Source of the DNA: a bacterium UBP6_UBA1196 | Lineage (GTDB): Bacteria; UBP6; UBA1177 | Assembly (NCBI GenBank): GCA_002310035.1 | Contig: DBYC01000084.1 | Span: 1 to 25,488, forward strand | DNA length: 25,488 bases | Direction of reading: 5' to 3' | Shown here: piece by piece, positions 17,481 to 24,520 of the stretch | Position numbering within the stretch: the stretch's first letter is position 1 | Layout: each line of letters starts with the position of its first letter | Program-made: the position numbers and the translations under genes | The notes under the pieces: generated by a model | What the model was told of the DNA's origin: nothing | Database searches by the model: none | The model's input: the letters and a program-made list of their open reading frames with translations, nothing else

Positions 17481-17508
17481 TTGCCATCACTCTAAAAACA
17501 CCTAAATA
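17481..17508 (+). promoter_or_regulatory. Promoter of the Cys-rich DUF1566 lipoprotein gene, shared motif
   Basis: TTGCCA (17481-17486), a 16-bp spacer and TAAATA (17503-17508). The block ACTTGCCATCAC, then CTAAAA and CCTAAA, matches the promoters at 3223 and 5839 nearly base for base, although surrounding sequence does not align. Start codon lies about 45 bp downstream of the -10. Confidence 0.65.
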
Positions 17509-17552
17509 CCGCGTTTTTTGTTAAAAAACTCGCTTGTTTCAGGGAGGAAAAA

Positions 17553-18560
17553 ATGAAGAAAATTCTTGTGATTCTTGCCGTTTTTACAGCAATGTTTATG
17601 GTTTCCTGCGGAAGCGGAAGTTCTGACAGTAAAACCGGAAGTCTCTATGAAAAATGCTATCCGAATGAAACATGCAACAAAGGATTGATTTGCGATATCG
17701 AGAACAATATCTGTGTAAAGGACTGGTGCAAATCAAACAACGACTGCACCGATCCTGAGTATCCGGTATGCAACACAAAAACCGGAAATTGTGAATCATC
17801 TGACGGCAGAAAACCCGGAGATGAATCGGATTCTGATTCCGATACGCCGGATTCAGGAGATTCTTCCGATGATTCATCTGATTCGGATTCTGACAGCGGT
17901 TCAGATTCAGATGCTGACAGCGTACCGGCTGATACCGGCAGCGATTCAGGTGATTCGACTGACGATGCGGATTCAAGTGATTCACATGATGACACCGGCG
18001 ATTCGACCGATGACGGAGACAGCGGCGCAGATACCGGTGATGACGGCGATACAGGTTCGTCAACGCTTCCTGAATGCAGCAGATCGAGCGGTACGCCTTG
18101 CTATGATTCGTCAAGCCATCTGACATGGTCGAAAATTTCATCGAATTATATGTCATACACTGCTGCGACAACATTCTGTCAGGGCAGTGAAATGAAGGGT
18201 TATGGAGGTTTTACGGACTGGAGGCTTCCGAATATCGACGAATTGAAGACGCTGATAATCAATCTGAGCGGCACACCGAGAACTAAAAACTGTGCGGTTT
18301 CCGAGGCAACAGGACATCTTAAAAGCAGTGACTTTACTTGTTCGACCTGTACAGAAGCCTGCATACAGGAAACGAACGAAACAGTTTGCGCGAGCTGTAA
18401 CGAAGGTATATACAGCAAATTGGATGACAGTGATGTCTGGTTATGGTCTTCCTCGCTTCTATCCGATAGTTCGGACTATGTATGGATTGTGAGTTTCTAC
18501 TACGGATACGTGTACTACTACAATATAGACGACATCAGCTACGTTCGTTGTGTGAGGTAG
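17553..18560 (+). CDS. Cys-rich, Asp/Ser-stalked lipoprotein with C-terminal DUF1566 domain; candidate DGR target
   Basis: A 335-residue lipoprotein. GGGAGG lies five bases before the ATG, and the signal peptide ends in MVSC (Cys19). Residues about 32-85 hold two short Cys-rich repeats (CYPNETCNKGLICD and CKSNNDC...CNTKTGNC) like those of secreted binding proteins. An Asp/Ser/Gly/Thr stalk (about 88-170, GAT and TCN codons) follows. A DUF1566 domain (about 174-335) has the motifs LTWSK, DWRLPNIDELK and LWSSS and ends exactly in YVRCVR. The shared promoter suggests co-expression with the genes at 3289 and 5910. The last 39 codons are unusually rich in TAC, GAC, ATC and AGC. The protein probably displays a variable lectin-like tip on the cell surface; that function is inferred. 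Confidence 0.87.
   Translation: MKKILVILAVFTAMFMVSCGSGSSDSKTGSLYEKCYPNETCNKGLICDIENNICVKDWCKSNNDCTDPEYPVCNTKTGNCESSDGRKPGDESDSDSDTPDSGDSSDDSSDSDSDSGSDSDADSVPADTGSDSGDSTDDADSSDSHDDTGDSTDDGDSGADTGDDGDTGSSTLPECSRSSGTPCYDSSSHLTWSKISSNYMSYTAATTFCQGSEMKGYGGFTDWRLPNIDELKTLIINLSGTPRTKNCAVSEATGHLKSSDFTCSTCTEACIQETNETVCASCNEGIYSKLDDSDVWLWSSSLLSDSSDYVWIVSFYYGYVYYYNIDDISYVRCVR
18444..18560 (+). other. Candidate DGR variable region (VR) in the lipoprotein gene at 17553
   Basis: Thirty-nine codons from TGG to the stop. Between fixed framework codons (TGG, GTG, TTC, GTG, GTT, CGT, TGT), the variable positions read TAC seven times and GAC, GAC, ATC, AGC once each. All of these can be reached from AAC by changing only adenines. 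CCGCATTTTGCGCA follows at 18567-18580, as it does after the VR at 7527. An Avd-like remnant lies about 100 bp downstream, which matches the usual DGR gene order of target then avd. Confidence 0.6.
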
Positions 18561-18587
18561 GCCTGGCCGCATTTTGCGCAAACCTTT

Positions 18588-18678
18588 GTAGAGACGCCAT
18601 ATTATGACGTCTTTTTTCCATGAAACCACAATTTTTGTTGAAAATCCCATTTGAGACGCCATGGTATGACGTCTCTAC
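18588..18678. mobile_element. MITE-like 91-bp element with 26-bp terminal inverted repeats
   Basis: The left end (18588-18613) and the reverse complement of the right end (18653-18678) both begin GTAGAGACG and agree at about 21 of 26 positions. Each end is also an imperfect palindrome (GACGCCAT..TATGACGTC). The 39-bp centre has no coding potential, and no target-site duplication is evident. It could be a non-autonomous transposable element or a REP-like extragenic palindrome pair. It sits between the DUF1566 gene and the Avd-like remnant. Confidence 0.65.
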
Positions 18679-18681
18679 GGG

Positions 18682-18890
18682 TTGGATTTCAAACAAACAG
18701 ATTTGTATAAGCAAGATTCGACCTCACGGTTTACATCGAGGAATGTTTCCGCAATTTCAAAAGATCGGATAAATACACGATAGAAGGTGAACTGGGAACA
18801 TTATTCAACGATTTTCTAGTTTCGACATTCAACGACTGTCCTGAATTTCTGATTTTGAAGAATTGTTTTTTAGGGAACTTTTTGCTATGA
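18682..18890 (+). pseudogene. Remnant resembling an Avd-family (four-helix-bundle) DGR accessory protein
   Basis: Frame 1 reads LDFKQTDLYK (18682-18711; a TTG at 18682 could have been the start). A frame one base off then reads ARFDLTVYIEECFRNFKR and SDKYTIEGELGTLFNDFL from 18711. Restoring one G in TATAAGGCAAGA joins them. The joined text resembles the N-terminal half of bAvd-type proteins: an LYK..(Y/F)DL.(V/L)YI start, then NF.RS.KYTIG..L. Resemblance ends near 18825, and the frame closes at a TGA at 18888. The second half, the template repeat and the reverse transcriptase are absent. Recognition is from memory of the family, so confidence is moderate. Confidence 0.45.
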
Positions 18891-18912
18891 AAATTGCGAG
18901 AAAGTTCCCTAA
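18870..18912. repeat. Perfect 12-bp inverted repeat with 19-base loop
   Basis: TTAGGGAACTTT (18870-18881) and AAAGTTCCCTAA (18901-18912) are perfect reverse complements. Neither strand continues into a T tract after the stem, so it is not a classical terminator. It sits between the Avd-like remnant and the 3' end of the convergent DUF1566 gene. It may be a short mobile-element end or a structured RNA; no gene is seen from 18891 to 18988. Confidence 0.7.
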
Positions 18913-18988
18913 CTGGAGCAAGATTTCCTGAAAGAATGCTGCTGGAAGAAATTGTAGCTGCTAAATGTTTGATGAATCTTTGGTAAGA

Positions 18989-19504
18989 TTACCACCTGGA
19001 ACAGCGGACAGAATAATAATTTGTTTTGCGAGAATAATCGGAAACATAGTAATTACTATAGCTCTTATCAAAATTTACATAAAATGCGTAGCTATCGCTG
19101 GATGGAGTAGAAGACCAAAATATGCCTGTATCACCAAGTTTGCTTATATACTGCTTTTCTTGATCATAAAGACTTAAAAGCACATCTTTTGACGGCAAAG
19201 TCCAGTCGGAATAGCCGCCTTCCGTCAGTTTGTCACAATAAGTCATTGCCGAATCCCAGTCCATGTCTTTGGGGGCATGTGCTGACCAGGTATAGCCGGT
19301 ATCCTTGTCTTTGCAGGGAGTTATATTTTGAGTGTCACATAAAGCGGTATCATGGCATTCATCGTCCCAAAAGTACAGTCCTAAATCTGCGCATGTTGCC
19401 TGATCGTAAGATTTCTCGATTTCCGCGCTTTTGTCGCTTACTTCGCAGGCAGTGAAAGCTAGCAGAATCAAAGCAAAAAGTAAAAACATTGTAAAGTTTT
19501 TCAT
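18989..19504 (-). CDS. Small DUF1566 lipoprotein
   Basis: A 171-residue lipoprotein with a signal peptide ending in FTAC (Cys20; Phe at -3 is unusual for a lipobox). A short spacer leads to a DUF1566 domain with TGYTWSAHA, DWDSAMTYCDKL, YSDWTLPSKDVL and FWSSTP motifs, ending in YSVRCSRW. It has no Asp/Ser stalk. Only nine bases separate it from the upstream gene at 19514, and its AGGAGG lies in that gap, so the two form an operon. Its C-terminal codons are also rich in TAT, AGT, AAT and GAT. However, the loop is longer than in the plus-strand paralogues and the ending differs, so it is less likely to share the same template. Confidence 0.85.
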   Translation of the reverse strand: MKNFTMFLLFALILLAFTACEVSDKSAEIEKSYDQATCADLGLYFWDDECHDTALCDTQNITPCKDKDTGYTWSAHAPKDMDWDSAMTYCDKLTEGGYSDWTLPSKDVLLSLYDQEKQYISKLGDTGIFWSSTPSSDSYAFYVNFDKSYSNYYVSDYSRKTNYYSVRCSRW

Positions 19505-19513
19505 CTTTCCCTC

Positions 19514-20635
19514 CTAAAAGTTGAAGTTGAGCGAAGCGTAGAAACCGTCGCTTGACGGAATGACAGAAATATCTTTGAGCAGCAGGTGTTCGTATTTTTC
19601 TTCTTTTTCGACTCCGACTACGACAAGAGCTATACCCATTCCGGTAAGTGCAGCACCGACTGCACCGCATGCAAATGCCAGATTCCTGGATTTGTTCGCG
19701 TTGTTTCTGTGTTTGTTTGCCGATTTAATATATTCGCTTTTGGTCATTCCTTTGTTTATTGCGTCCCGTATCGATTCAGGAGTCAGCATTTTGTCATATT
19801 TGTCGCGTTCGTTTTTGTAGTCAATGGTGAATCCTGCGATTCCGCCACCTATAACCGCTGCGCCTGCAATTATAAAAGCGGTTCCCGTATATTTGAGAGC
19901 ATTTATCGATCGTTTTATTTTTGCTATTTTGTTTTCTTTCTCTTTTTGTTTTTCCAGGGCAAGTTTTTCTGCTTTTTCTGCCTGACGCTGTTCTTCTTCC
20001 TGTTTCCGTTTTTCTGCTTCAAGACGGCGTTTTTCTTCCTCTTCTCTGCGTTTTTCCTCCCTGGCGCGCAGTTCTTCTTCCTGTTTCCGCTGTTTTTCCG
20101 CCGCTAGTCTGGCTGCTTTTTTATCCGCCTCTTTCTGCTGGATTTCAATGATTTGGGCGACAATGCTTTCAAGGGCTGCTTTCATTCCTATTTCAGTGCC
20201 GTCGTAATCAGCTCTCGCGCCGATTTCCGTTGCCTCTTTCTCAATGTCTGTGAGTTCCGATGAAATAGTGTAGACTTCAGCGAATGATGTGATTGTCGTC
20301 TGAACGATAAGGTCGGCGGAAAGTGCTTGACCGAGCTGGATCTGGCAAGTTCTGTCATTGCAAGATTTGTAGGTCGAATTGGTGTTGTATTCTTTTCTGA
20401 TTTCCGAAACTTTTTCTTTCTGCCGTCCCTTTGAAATTACGACATATTTCCCGGAGCTCATGAATACCGAGCGCAGATATTCAGTTGCGGCATCCAGTGT
20501 GTTCGGCTGAATCCGGCCCGTTTTGTCTTCGAACTCCATAACGGCGAGTTTCAGCTTTTCATCTTCGTCGTCATCGTAGGCAAAAAGCGGAGAAAAAGTG
20601 AAAAAAAGCACAAAAATGCCCAAGATTCTTTTCAT
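19514..20635 (-). CDS. CsgG/LpoB-like coiled-coil membrane protein
   Basis: A 373-residue envelope protein. Signal peptide residues 1-19 (cleavage after LFA); GGAGG lies six bases before the ATG. Residues 28-162 look like a CsgG/LpoB-type alpha/beta domain: LKLAVMEFEDKTG strand, KYVVISKGR, then a C-x4-C pair (Cys92, Cys97) and LGQALSADLIVQTTI. A very charged Lys/Glu/Arg coiled coil (about 163-245) and two hydrophobic, Gly/Ala-rich membrane segments (249-271 and 319-342) follow. The C-terminus ends in SLNFNF, a beta-strand-like tail. TATAAT at 20677-20672 on the minus strand may be its -10. The N-terminal domain resembles that of the protein at 14178, including the spaced Cys pair. Function unknown; it is co-transcribed with the DUF1566 lipoprotein downstream. 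Confidence 0.82.
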   Translation of the reverse strand: MKRILGIFVLFFTFSPLFAYDDDEDEKLKLAVMEFEDKTGRIQPNTLDAATEYLRSVFMSSGKYVVISKGRQKEKVSEIRKEYNTNSTYKSCNDRTCQIQLGQALSADLIVQTTITSFAEVYTISSELTDIEKEATEIGARADYDGTEIGMKAALESIVAQIIEIQQKEADKKAARLAAEKQRKQEEELRAREEKRREEEEKRRLEAEKRKQEEEQRQAEKAEKLALEKQKEKENKIAKIKRSINALKYTGTAFIIAGAAVIGGGIAGFTIDYKNERDKYDKMLTPESIRDAINKGMTKSEYIKSANKHRNNANKSRNLAFACGAVGAALTGMGIALVVVGVEKEEKYEHLLLKDISVIPSSDGFYASLNFNF

Positions 20636-20776
20636 TCCAAACCTCCAAGATTAAAAAAATGTCAAAACACTATTATATTCATTGTTGTGAAAATCGTTTT
20701 TAAAAAAATCAAAGACGCAGCATGATAGCGGCATGGTATGGAAAAGCAAGTTTTTGAGGAAAAATGTCTGCTTAGG

Positions 20777-22018
20777 TTAATAGGATGTTGTGTCCCATGT
20801 CAAGCTTTCGGTTTCGTAGCACGCTCCGCTAAGAACAGGGATCGATTCGGAAGTGTAGTCGTCGATTTCGACTTCAACAAGTCTGAAAGAGCCGTGCCCT
20901 TTTGATTCGAATGTACCTTCTTTGACCTCATCGAAAACGAGTGTGCCGCTCTGCTGGAAAAATACGGCGGTGTATTCCTCAGTTTCGGTATCGAAGTCTT
21001 TATAAAGAAGGAGACATTCGGTGCAGATTTCATAGTTCGCGTTATCGCCGCCGAGGTCGATTGTTCCTTCTTCGAGAACATATGAGGTGCCGTAAAAGTG
21101 GAGAGTCATGATGTCGGGCAGGTCAGAGCTTCCGGGAAGATTACCGGAAACAGATGTCTGATAGTAATAACCGCCCTCTTCGTTTGAGAACATTTCCACT
21201 TTATCAAAAGTGATTTTTTTACATTCAAACGGAACGCATGATTTCTGATCTTTTGAGCAAGTAAGATCCCCGCTGCAGCCTTCGCCGCATGTTCCGCCGC
21301 AGCCGTCATGTCCGCACACCTTGCCGGCGCAGTCCGGAACGCAGACACCTGTGTCGAAAGCCCAGTTTTCGATAAGGATGCATTCTCCGCCTTCGAGTTT
21401 CTGTACATCTTCTTCTCTTCTTGCAGGGTCGCCTTCGACTTCGACAAGTTTTGCGGAGAGAATTCCTTTGATGTTGTTCTCTTTGTCTGTTTTTTCAATG
21501 ACAAGAATTCCGCTTTCCTGGAAGAAAAATTTTTCTTTTTCCTTGTCGAAATCCTGCTTTACAATTACACATTCCGTGCAGTTAAGGGAACTTTTGTTGT
21601 CTCCTTTGCCGAGATCGTAAGTGCCGGTATTCAATGTGGTGAAGAGTTCAAAAACATCGCGCTCGTTTTTGTCGCCTAAAACGTTGTCTTTGACATCACC
21701 GAGAAAGGTGTCAACATAACCCCATCTTTCAAAAGTTTTGTTGTCGACCGTGAAAATATAGCATCCTTCAGCTGTTTTTTCCGGTTCTTCCGGTTCATTG
21801 TCTGTATTTTCGGAAGCGGCGCTGTCTGGAACGATGCTGTCTGAATCGGTGTCGTCATAGGATGATGAATCAGCTGCGTCTGCGGTCTCTTCCGTTTCTG
21901 TGTCATTGTCGGCGATAAAGTCTGTTTCTTCGTTATTTTGTTTGTTCTTGTCTCCGCCGCACGAAACAAGAAGCAGAATCTGAAAAACAACCAGAAAAAG
22001 TGCTGAAAATTTTTTCAT
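20777..22018 (-). CDS. Lipoprotein with duplicated domain around a Cys-rich linker
   Basis: A 413-residue lipoprotein. The frame extends to 22090, but the ATG at 22018 has GGAGG five bases upstream and begins a signal peptide with lipobox LVSC (Cys20). An acidic low-complexity stalk (about 25-85) follows. Two copies of a roughly 110-residue domain share the order (T/I)(Y/D)LG-GDN, C(T)ECxxxxxDFD, FFQ(E/Q)SGxLV, LVEVE, GxCxxxE and a W near the end. They are separated by a Cys/Gly-rich segment (CAGKVCGHDGCGGTCGEGC) of a type common in secreted Myxococcota-like proteins. I do not recognise the duplicated domain; conserved Cys pairs suggest disulfides, as fits an exported protein. It appears monocistronic, and no function is assigned. 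Confidence 0.83.
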   Translation of the reverse strand: MKKFSALFLVVFQILLLVSCGGDKNKQNNEETDFIADNDTETEETADAADSSSYDDTDSDSIVPDSAASENTDNEPEEPEKTAEGCYIFTVDNKTFERWGYVDTFLGDVKDNVLGDKNERDVFELFTTLNTGTYDLGKGDNKSSLNCTECVIVKQDFDKEKEKFFFQESGILVIEKTDKENNIKGILSAKLVEVEGDPARREEDVQKLEGGECILIENWAFDTGVCVPDCAGKVCGHDGCGGTCGEGCSGDLTCSKDQKSCVPFECKKITFDKVEMFSNEEGGYYYQTSVSGNLPGSSDLPDIMTLHFYGTSYVLEEGTIDLGGDNANYEICTECLLLYKDFDTETEEYTAVFFQQSGTLVFDEVKEGTFESKGHGSFRLVEVEIDDYTSESIPVLSGACYETESLTWDTTSY

Positions 22019-22183
22019 GTCAGCCTCCGCAGAAGAATCAAAACGCTTAATTATGTCAAAATGTTCAGGTATGAAAAGTAAAAATCGCAATTTTTCAGAT
22101 TTTGACTAGAGTATAACGGTTTTTGTTTGAAACACTGGATTTTAATTTATGATTTTGATGATAAATTCATGGAGTAAAAAATA

Positions 22184-24430
22184 ATGGAGAGTGGCGGAAC
22201 AAAAAAACTCGGAACTTTTTTAGGTGTCTATACTCCGACGATACTCACGATTTTCGGAGTCATCATGTATATGCGTGCCGGAAATCTTGTCGGAACGATG
22301 GGAATGTGGCCGATGGTCTTCATCGTCCTGATTTCAAATTCTATAACCCTCATCACGACTTTGTCCTTCTCATCGATCGCGACCAACAAAAAAGTTGGTG
22401 TCGGCGGAGCTTACTACATCGTTTCGAGAAGCTTGGGCTTTGAGATCGGCGGCGCTGTCGGACTTCCGCTTTTTCTCTCTCAGGCGCTTTCGATAACGCT
22501 CTATTCGTTCGGTCTCGCCGAAGTGATAAAAATGCTTTTCGACACTTCGTTCTCGCTCAATTTAGTCACTTTCGGAATAATCGCGATAGTTGCCGCAGTA
22601 TCGTTTGTCGGAGCCGGTTTTGCGATGAAAACACAGATCCCGGTCATGATCTTTGTCGCAGTCTCGATACTTTTCCTCATCATCGGCGCCTTTATGAAAG
22701 GGAGTTTTATCGAGTGTTTAGGCACTTTTCCCTCTAATTTCGGCGAAATTTTCGCCACTCACGGAGACCTTTCGTTTTTTTCGGCGATGGCGATATTCTT
22801 TCCCGCGGTAAGCGGCATCATGGCGGGGCTCGGCCTTTCGGGAGACCTTGAAAATCCGCAGAAATCTATTCCGATAGGTGCGATCACGGCAACTCTCACC
22901 GGTTTTGCGTTTTATGTCACGCTTCCTATTTTCCTCACGATGGGAGCGACTTCCGATGAAATGCTGACTGACCAGATGATCTGGTCGAGGATCTCGCCCG
23001 TAAACGGCAACATCGTCATTCTGCCGGGACTTTTAGGTGCTATTTTTTCAAGCGCGATAGGCTCTATGCTCGGCGCGCCGCGAACTTTTATCGCGATGGC
23101 GTGCGATCAGGTGGGAAGCAGAAAAGGACAGAAATTTCTGAAATCTAAAAAAGGGGAATACGCTTCGTTCGTCCTCTCGCTGGCGATCGCATGCGGCGCG
23201 GTTTTCCTCGGCGACCTCAACACTGTCGCTTCGATCCTTACTATTTTCTTTCTCACTGTTTACGGCATCGTCAACATAACTGCGGCGCTTGAAACGCTCA
23301 GCAACGAGCCTTCGTGGAGACCTCAGTTCAAGATCCCGGCTATAATCAGCCTTGTCGGCGGGATCGCCTGCATAATCGTAATGTTCCTCATCGATTCCAG
23401 GCTCAGCATTATTGCGATAATTATTGAAGTGGCGCTTTACTTTATTTTAAGGCGCGTCGCTGCAAAGCATTCGGCAGTAGGAGACGCGAGACGCGGCGTT
23501 TACGAAAATCTCGTCAAAAATTCGCTCATCCAGCTCAAAGATCTCAAAATGACTCCGCGAAACTGGAGGCCATACATTCAGGTTTTCATAAACGAGCACG
23601 AAAAGCAGCTCAAACTTGTAGGTTTCGCTTCTGATTTCGGCCTCAGCAGCGGTATCGTCACAGTCACAAAAATCATTCTCGGCAGACTCGGCGAGGAGAA
23701 AATAGATATCGAGAAAGAAGTCGATTCTATTGATAAATTCTACAGCAGGAAGTCGATTTCGGTTTTTCCTGAAGTCACGGTCGTCGAAGATTTCGAGGAA
23801 GGGATACTCTCAGCTGTTCAGGCAAACGGCATGGCCGGGCTCCGTTCCAACACGATAATGCTCTGCTGGCCGGACAATGTCGCTGAATATCTTCCGCGTT
23901 ATCTTTCGATCATGCGCCGCGTAGCATTCATCAAAAAATCGACTGTAATCGGCAAGGTCTCGCCTGATTTCAATATCAAAAATACGCAGAAAACGATCCA
24001 TGTCTGGTGGGGAGGTTTGCAGAGAAACGGTGATCTGATGCTGCTTCTTGCATATCTTATCACGAAGTCACCGGCATGGGACGATGCCGTCATCAAACTC
24101 CTCAGGATGGTTCCTGACGAATCTGAAAAGGAAAAGGCTGAAGAAGAACTCAGAAAACTTTCGGCAGATTCGAGAATCACAGCTGAACCCATGATAATCA
24201 TTAAGGAAAAAGATGAAGCATTCGAACATGTCTTAAGCCGTGTAAGCTCTGAAGCAGATGTCGTTTTTCTAGGTCTGAACACTCCTGAAAAAGGTGAGGA
24301 AGAGGATTATGCGAAAAAACTCGAAATTTTCGCCAAACCGCTCAAAGCTGTATTTTTCATCAAAAATTCGGGAATTTTCCAGGGACAGCTTCTTGAAACC
24401 GGAAGCGAAGGGGTAAAGAAAAACTCCTGA
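22184..24430 (+). CDS. Cation-chloride cotransporter-like permease (SLC12/APC superfamily)
   Basis: A 748-residue inner-membrane transporter. The N-terminal ~430 residues hold about 12 membrane segments with motifs of the SLC12 family: GTFLGVYTPTILTIFGVIMYMRAG in TM1, VGGAYYIVSRSLGFEIGGAVG around TM3, and FFPAVSGIMAGLGLSGDLENPQKSIP around TM6. The remaining ~310 residues are a cytoplasmic C-terminal domain, as in eukaryotic Na-K-Cl and K-Cl cotransporters, ending near FFIKNSG. Substrate cannot be read from sequence: bacterial members may move K+, Cl-, Na+ or amino acids. Start ATG 22184 has GGAG nine bases upstream. It is followed after 90 bp by glnA in the same direction; a shared transcript is possible but not shown. 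Confidence 0.88.
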   Translation: MESGGTKKLGTFLGVYTPTILTIFGVIMYMRAGNLVGTMGMWPMVFIVLISNSITLITTLSFSSIATNKKVGVGGAYYIVSRSLGFEIGGAVGLPLFLSQALSITLYSFGLAEVIKMLFDTSFSLNLVTFGIIAIVAAVSFVGAGFAMKTQIPVMIFVAVSILFLIIGAFMKGSFIECLGTFPSNFGEIFATHGDLSFFSAMAIFFPAVSGIMAGLGLSGDLENPQKSIPIGAITATLTGFAFYVTLPIFLTMGATSDEMLTDQMIWSRISPVNGNIVILPGLLGAIFSSAIGSMLGAPRTFIAMACDQVGSRKGQKFLKSKKGEYASFVLSLAIACGAVFLGDLNTVASILTIFFLTVYGIVNITAALETLSNEPSWRPQFKIPAIISLVGGIACIIVMFLIDSRLSIIAIIIEVALYFILRRVAAKHSAVGDARRGVYENLVKNSLIQLKDLKMTPRNWRPYIQVFINEHEKQLKLVGFASDFGLSSGIVTVTKIILGRLGEEKIDIEKEVDSIDKFYSRKSISVFPEVTVVEDFEEGILSAVQANGMAGLRSNTIMLCWPDNVAEYLPRYLSIMRRVAFIKKSTVIGKVSPDFNIKNTQKTIHVWWGGLQRNGDLMLLLAYLITKSPAWDDAVIKLLRMVPDESEKEKAEEELRKLSADSRITAEPMIIIKEKDEAFEHVLSRVSSEADVVFLGLNTPEKGEEEDYAKKLEIFAKPLKAVFFIKNSGIFQGQLLETGSEGVKKNS

Positions 24431-24520
24431 ATCCGTGCGATTTCCGAATATTCTTGAAATAAAGTTTTTATCTGCTACCTTTGCCCGATGTTTTTGTTAA
24501 TTCTTTAATTGGAGGGGAAA

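Noticed and set aside
17817..18063. Possible CRISPR-like or tandem DNA repeat array
   Set aside because: The repeats are in-frame GAT/TCN codons of a protein stalk without regular spacers.
18891..18988. Remnant of a DGR template repeat or reverse transcriptase beyond the Avd-like fragment
   Set aside because: No VR-like or RT-like sequence was found in any frame.
18989..19118. Third copy of the candidate DGR variable region, in the small minus-strand DUF1566 gene
   Set aside because: The codons are also AAY-like, but the loop is longer, the ending (VRCSRW) differs and the CCGCATTTTGCGCA tag is missing, so I do not call it.
24431..24520. Sigma54 promoter before glnA
   Set aside because: CTTTGCCC near 24480 resembles a -12 element, but no GG dinucleotide sits at the required distance upstream.
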